Shown: positions 41,699 to 45,466 of the stretch, piece by piece
Numbering within the stretch: the stretch's first letter is position 1
Layout of the letters: the number at the start of each line of letters is the position of its first letter
Source of the DNA: a bacterium
GTDB lineage: Bacteria; Bacillota_A; Clostridia; Lachnospirales; Lachnospiraceae
Length of the DNA: 45,466 nt
NCBI GenBank assembly: GCA_004562915.1
Contig: SFQZ01000045.1
Coordinates: forward strand, 1 to 45,466
Direction of reading: 5' to 3'
Notes under the pieces: generated by a model
The model's input: only the letters and a program-made list of their open reading frames with translations
Told to the model about the DNA's origin: nothing
The model's database searches: none
Program-made: the position numbers and the translations under genes

Positions 41699-43009
41699 TC
41701 ACTCTCCTCTTTCTTCCCGTGCAATCTGATCTGCATATTTTTCGGCCAGTTTCAGACCTTTTTTTACATAATCTTTTTTAAACTTCTGTTTGACCTTAAC
41801 TGCATACCGTTCTTCCTGGCAAAGGACTTTTTCTTCCTGAAAATAAATGGCTTCCAGCATTTCCGGATGATCCATATTCTCAAAAAAATTTTCCATAGCA
41901 AACAAAAGATCAAGTGCCGCATCCTTGACCGGGATTGCCGTATTCCAGCCATTTTCAATCCAGATATCCCGTTCTTCATACTGTGCCGCGCGTTTTTCAT
42001 TTTTTATTGCCATAATCTGTTCGTACGATTCAAATACACAATCATCCAGAGACATCAGATAGAGAATCAGCAGATGCAGAAACTGCAGATCTTCTTTCTG
42101 TACTCCCACTAAAGCCAGAGGGTTCAGATCCAATGTCCGAAGTTCGATATGATTAACTCCGTTGTTTTTAAGATTATCCAGTGAATTTTCACCAGCCGGT
42201 TTTAATCTGACCGGGTAATAAAGTTCTGCCGCTTCCCTGAGATACCCTTTCCGGACATAAGACTCAATACTGTCAACATATGCTCTCAAGTTGTCATACG
42301 AAAGAATCGGCACAAATTGATTCCAATAACCGATCTCACTGCACCTGGTAGAAGCATAATTTTTTAACACATCCCGCCCCAGATCTTTGTCCTGAAAAAA
42401 TGAGCCATCCATCACAGGACTTGCTGCAGTCAGATAGACGATCAGCCAGCTGTATTTTGTAACCTTTGCTGCCAGTTCAAGATATATGTGATTCTTATAC
42501 TCCTGAAAGGAAACACACTTGCTTTTCCGAAAGCCTTCTATTAAAAACTCATCCGAAAAAGAGAAGTTAAAATGAATCCCTGAAAAAAGCATTTTCTTTT
42601 TTCCATATTTTTCTGCCAGATATCTCCGGTATATCTCCTTTTTTTTCAAATTTTCATCAAACGACGCAATCGGGATATCCTTTTCTCCTCTCACATAAGG
42701 AGGATTAGAAAACGGCCATAGAAATTCTTTTCCACTGTCCAGGTTGAGCAACGTACATACTGCTTTTTTATGAAGTCCGGTCAGTTGCTTCCACGCTGCT
42801 TCCACACTTTCACAGGCATCGGTAATCAACTCTGTCTGATTTTCACAGAAATCTCTTTCTATATGGGGATCTGCGTCAAAAGGATGGGACGTATGGGACA
42901 AAAATCCTTCTTCTGTCACTCTCAGACTTTCTTTCTCAAGACCAAATTTCCCTTCCATCATATATTTTTTAATGACAGGATTACTGAAATTTATACTCAT
43001 ACAAGTCAC
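41699..43009 (-). CDS. gshA: Glutamate-cysteine ligase (GshA domain of the GshAB type)
   Basis: Ligates glutamate and cysteine to gamma-glutamylcysteine. It resembles the N-terminal half of the bifunctional GshAB (FGLEKESLRV near residue 23, FCENQTELITD near 54, FSGIHFNFSFS near 140 and NHIELRTLDLNP near 289). At 436 residues it lacks the ATP-grasp glutathione synthetase part. The start is GTG 43009, overlapping the rrf2 stop as GTGA, with GGAGG 4 bases upstream; ATG 43000 would have poor spacing. It is coupled to rrf2 and 4 bases before hydE. No glutathione synthetase gene is in the window, so gamma-Glu-Cys may be the end product. Confidence 0.92.
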   Translation of the reverse strand: MTCMSINFSNPVIKKYMMEGKFGLEKESLRVTEEGFLSHTSHPFDADPHIERDFCENQTELITDACESVEAAWKQLTGLHKKAVCTLLNLDSGKEFLWPFSNPPYVRGEKDIPIASFDENLKKKEIYRRYLAEKYGKKKMLFSGIHFNFSFSDEFLIEGFRKSKCVSFQEYKNHIYLELAAKVTKYSWLIVYLTAASPVMDGSFFQDKDLGRDVLKNYASTRCSEIGYWNQFVPILSYDNLRAYVDSIESYVRKGYLREAAELYYPVRLKPAGENSLDNLKNNGVNHIELRTLDLNPLALVGVQKEDLQFLHLLILYLMSLDDCVFESYEQIMAIKNEKRAAQYEERDIWIENGWNTAIPVKDAALDLLFAMENFFENMDHPEMLEAIYFQEEKVLCQEERYAVKVKQKFKKDYVKKGLKLAEKYADQIAREERGE

Positions 43010-43425
43010 TTTTCCTCCATTCGGGGTCTGATCAGATCTGCCAGTGTAACACTGTCCACATAATCATTGATCACCTTCCACATTCCCTCCCAAAAAGGAA
43101 GCGTTGTACATTCATCCTTACGGGGACAGCGATTAGGATCATCCTCAATACAGGAAATCGGTGCAAGACTTCCTTCTGTTGTACGAAGGATATCACCTGC
43201 AGTATATTCTTCCGGCTTTCTCGCCAGCATATAACCTCCATTATTCCCCCTGTAGCTTTTCACATATCCTGCTTTTGTCAGCAGCGGCATGATCTGTTCC
43301 ATATACTTCAAAGTAACGGACTGCCGTTCCGATATATCTTTCAAACGGATATATTCTCCATTATCATGCAGCGCCAGATCTGCCATAATTCTCAGCGCAT
43401 ATCTGCCTTTTGTCGAAATTTTCAT
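43006..43425 (-). CDS. Rrf2-family regulator with a three-cysteine cluster site
   Basis: A 139-residue winged-helix repressor (MKISTKGRYALRIMADLALH). Recognition-helix text is RGNNGGYMLARKPEE. Cysteines at 92, 100 and 106 (C-x7-C-x5-C) have the IscR-like pattern that binds an iron-sulfur cluster, so it probably senses Fe-S or redox state. It is inside the larB-to-mnmA operon and overlaps gshA by 4 bases, consistent with control of its own operon, which is rich in Fe-S and thiol enzymes. The target site is not identified. Confidence 0.93.
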   Translation of the reverse strand: MKISTKGRYALRIMADLALHDNGEYIRLKDISERQSVTLKYMEQIMPLLTKAGYVKSYRGNNGGYMLARKPEEYTAGDILRTTEGSLAPISCIEDDPNRCPRKDECTTLPFWEGMWKVINDYVDSVTLADLIRPRMEEK

Positions 43426-43430
43426 ACTTT

Positions 43431-44174
43431 TTACACCTTCCCCATTCGGTTAATCTGTGTGGCAATGTACCCTGCCCCGTATCCATTATCAATATTTACT
43501 GTAGCAATTCCGTTGGCACAGGAATTAATCATCGTAAGAAGAGCTGATAACCCGTTGAAGCTCGCTCCATACCCCACCGAAGTCGGTACCGCGATCACAG
43601 GCTTATCCACCAGGCCACCCAATACACTGGCAAGAGCACCTTCCATTCCTGCCACAGCGATCACGCAGTTCGCACTCTGAATCACATCCAGTCTGGAAAA
43701 CAACCGGTGGATTCCCGCCACTCCCACATCATAGATTCGCTCAACTTTTGCTCCAAAATATTCTGCCGTCTGAGCTGCCTCCTCTGCAACAGAAATATCT
43801 GCTGTTCCGGCAGTACACACAGCAATCAATCCTTCACCTTCTTTTTTCTCTTTTTCTATTTTAATAATATGAGAAATAGGATCATACTGAATCTGCGGAA
43901 ATTTCTCCTTCAATATCTCATACTGATGCTGTGATGCTCTCGTGCCAAATACCTCCCCATTTTCATCATACAGACGCTGTACAATAGGAATCAAATGCTC
44001 GTCTGCTTTTCTGCTGCAGAAAATCACTTCCGGAAAGCCAGAACGAACCTGCCTGTGTGTATCCAATTTTGCATAACCCATCTCATCAAACGGTGCCCGC
44101 CGGAAATAATTTTCCGCCTCATCTATTGTAATTTCACCCAATTTAAACTTTTCAAGTATTTCTCTCGTCTCCAT
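43431..44174 (-). CDS. larB: LarB, nickel-pincer cofactor biosynthesis (NaAD carboxylase/hydrolase)
   Basis: First enzyme of nickel-pincer nucleotide synthesis: carboxylates the nicotinate ring of NaAD and cleaves the pyrophosphate. The family AIR-carboxylase-like core is seen as LIAVCTAGTADISVAEEAA near 120 and the conserved VIAVAGMEGALASVLGGLV, PTSVGYG at the end. 247 residues, normal. ATG 44174 has AGGTG 6 bases upstream; GTG 44183 in the same frame overlaps that site. First gene of the operon (with rrf2 5 bases away). Upstream is only the PfkB relic. Confidence 0.96.
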   Translation of the reverse strand: METREILEKFKLGEITIDEAENYFRRAPFDEMGYAKLDTHRQVRSGFPEVIFCSRKADEHLIPIVQRLYDENGEVFGTRASQHQYEILKEKFPQIQYDPISHIIKIEKEKKEGEGLIAVCTAGTADISVAEEAAQTAEYFGAKVERIYDVGVAGIHRLFSRLDVIQSANCVIAVAGMEGALASVLGGLVDKPVIAVPTSVGYGASFNGLSALLTMINSCANGIATVNIDNGYGAGYIATQINRMGKV

Positions 44175-44215
44175 GTCTGTCACCTGCTTTTTAAGTTTCT
44201 AAAATAGACAGTCTC

Positions 44216-44478
44216 TTAACCGCCTATCATATCCTGAATTGTTTTTTCACTGATGTTTCCTTCCATAGGACCAAAAGCAGCAGCATTCAATACACATCCG
44301 GTAGAGCGTTCCCTGCTTTCGAACACATGACTGGTATCTACCCCGTCTTTTTTTAACCGTTCCAAAATACATTTTCCAAAATCATCTTTGCCCACACCAC
44401 CAATAAAAGCACGTTCTCTTTATCACGCATGATCTCCACCAGCATTTCGCCCATAATCAAAATATCTGTTATTTGAAA
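44216..44478 (-). pseudogene. Relic of a PfkB-family sugar kinase with internal deletions
   Basis: Three fragments remain in kinase order on the minus strand. A: FQITDILIMGEMLVEIMRD (44478-44413). B: AFIGGVGKDDFGKCILERL continuing to STGCV (44410-44293), in another frame. C: NAAAFGPMEGNISEKT (from about 44287 to the stop 44218-44216), in frame with B. Between A and B about 30-40 residues of the sugar-binding part are missing, with a frame change; between B and C about 200 residues are missing, including the catalytic GAGD region. So no active kinase can be made. A GTG start with a weak ribosome site lies further upstream (about 44535). Fragment identity is by motif reading only. Confidence 0.75.
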
Positions 44479-44663
44479 TCTTCTTCTTTTACCTAATGCT
44501 ATGAGTTGCCAGACAAATGCCGCCACTGATCTTTCTTCCTTTTCTCATCATATCACATGATTCGCCTATGTACCATACGTTTTTTATTTCGGATCTTATG
44601 ATACAGATTTACGAATTTCATTTTTCTTTGCATTCATATTCCGATAATTTTGATCTTCATGAA

Positions 44664-44694
44664 GAAAAACAGCCAACAATTTGTTGACTGTTTC
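44664..44694 (-). terminator. Terminator of the right-edge AraC gene
   Basis: ACAGTCAAC and GTTGGCTGT pair with one G-T over a short AAATT loop, followed on the minus strand by TTTTTC, 10 bases after the gene's stop. The stretch 44479-44663 otherwise has a weak TATGAT but no supported gene. Confidence 0.78.
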
Positions 44695-44703
44695 TATAAA
44701 AAT

Positions 44704-45466
44704 TCAAATATTACCTGGATAATCACCTTTTTTATCATAAATGATCAGTTCTTCACCCTGCTCACGATATGCTTTTGGACTTAATCCAAAATGCTGCTTA
44801 AATATTTTTGAAAATGCCAACTGATCCGTATATCCCACGGCAGACGCAACCGCATTGATCGGTATATCTGTTTTTGTAAGCAACGATCTGGCTTTATCCA
44901 TTCTGAGATTTACCAGGTATACCTGAGGAGAACAGCCCATAGCCTTTTTAAAACTGCATGTCAGATAGCTTCGATTCACTCCGATATAATCAGCCAGTTC
45001 ATTAATCTTGATTCGTTTATCATAATTTTGCGTGATATATTCAACAGCATGTTTTACATATACCGAACCGGGGTAAGGAAGCGGGATCGATGTACCCGGT
45101 GACTGCTTTTTAAAATCATTGATCAGACTGGAAAAGAAACACATAAGCAAACCGTTTCTTTTCATTTCATCAGCAAAAGAGAGTTGATGAGCTTCCAACA
45201 TTGCATCGATATACCGATAAATCTCTTCCCCACATTCAACTCTTCTGACAGGATTCTTTGCCGAAAATCCCGAATTCATGATACATTCATTTGCTTTATA
45301 ACCAACAAAACCAACCCACATATACGTCCATGGTTCTTTTTCATCCGCCTGATACCATGCTTCCTGATTCATGGGAATAAAAAACATCTCGCCTGCATTA
45401 ATATTGTATTTTCTTCTTCCAATTTCCAAAATACCTTTTCCACTTTTCACAAAATGCAGCACATAA
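44704..45466 (-). CDS. AraC-family regulator, 5' end cut by window edge
   Basis: The frame is open through the right edge (the codon before the apparent GTG at 45462 is TAT, reading YVLHFVKSG), so the true start is outside. Visible: most of the cupin-like N-terminal domain (KYNINAGEMFFIPM, WTYMWVGFVGYKANE), and the C-terminal double helix-turn-helix (IKINELADYIGVNRSYLTCSF and ASAVGYTDQLAFSKIFKQHFG). The protein is similar in arrangement to the regulator at 37033-37830 (WEYAWVGFDG there). It probably controls a sugar-utilisation gene beyond the window. At least 253 residues. Confidence 0.92.
   Translation of the reverse strand, partial: YVLHFVKSGKGILEIGRRKYNINAGEMFFIPMNQEAWYQADEKEPWTYMWVGFVGYKANECIMNSGFSAKNPVRRVECGEEIYRYIDAMLEAHQLSFADEMKRNGLLMCFFSSLINDFKKQSPGTSIPLPYPGSVYVKHAVEYITQNYDKRIKINELADYIGVNRSYLTCSFKKAMGCSPQVYLVNLRMDKARSLLTKTDIPINAVASAVGYTDQLAFSKIFKQHFGLSPKAYREQGEELIIYDKKGDYPGNI

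Noticed and set aside
1..45466. CRISPR array, tRNA, rRNA, prophage or full insertion sequence
   Set aside because: None was visible by eye: no regularly spaced repeats, cloverleaf genes, integrases or transposases. A tRNA scan was not possible here.

Overview
The window looks like chromosome of a low-GC Gram-positive Clostridia member, most likely Lachnospiraceae (Blautia / Mediterraneibacter / Ruminococcus gnavus type). The reasons are the plsX-acpP-rnc-smc-ftsY block, strong AGGAGG ribosome binding sites, and the folC-pheA-DUF815-ppx-ppk and larB/larE/hydE gene sets. The family call is inference from gene content; there is no rRNA, and I saw no tRNA, CRISPR array, phage or complete transposon. 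Nearly all genes lie on the minus strand.

Left part (1-9074, minus): an edge-truncated XRE-type regulator, then one long operon plsX-acpP-rnc-smc-ftsY-ilvA (phospholipid synthesis, RNase III, chromosome condensation, SRP receptor, threonine deaminase). It has a recognisable promoter before plsX and a terminator after ilvA. Next (9195-14528) come a lipoprotein with Ig-like and cell-wall-binding repeats under a near-consensus promoter, a 0.5-kb non-coding stretch holding structured repeats, a Cys-rich DUF1284 protein, aspartate kinase, a Na+/H+ antiporter and a PHP-domain protein.

Middle (14523-24530): two separate two-component loci. The first is a regulator, kinase and small anchored protein of unknown type. 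The second is a VanR/VanS-like pair feeding an ABC-2 exporter plus a 718-residue membrane protein, but its response regulator has lost about 50 codons of the receiver, including the phosphorylated aspartate. Between the two loci sits a PHP-domain gene on the plus strand, broken by a one-base deletion.

Right part (24531-45466): polyphosphate kinase and exopolyphosphatase with a DUF815 ATPase, pheA and folC in one run; divergent pyrBI; a sugar acetyltransferase; a GH36 alpha-galactosidase with a divergent AraC activator. Then comes a compact seven-gene operon, larB-rrf2-gshA-hydE-tcdA-larE-mnmA, uniting nickel-pincer cofactor, hydrogenase H-cluster, thiol and tRNA-sulfur chemistry under an Fe-S type Rrf2 regulator. 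Upstream of larB is a heavily deleted PfkB sugar-kinase relic, and the window ends inside a second AraC regulator.

The most unusual signal is a dispersed structured repeat: two conserved boxes enclosing different stem-loops, at 10134-10235 and 24379-24512, with an inverted half copy at 10461-10506. Both full copies have the same orientation as the surrounding minus-strand genes. I do not recognise the family; it could be a non-coding RNA or an ORF-less mobile element. Three of the roughly 40 genes carry deletion-type lesions, so either recent decay or assembly error should be kept in mind.
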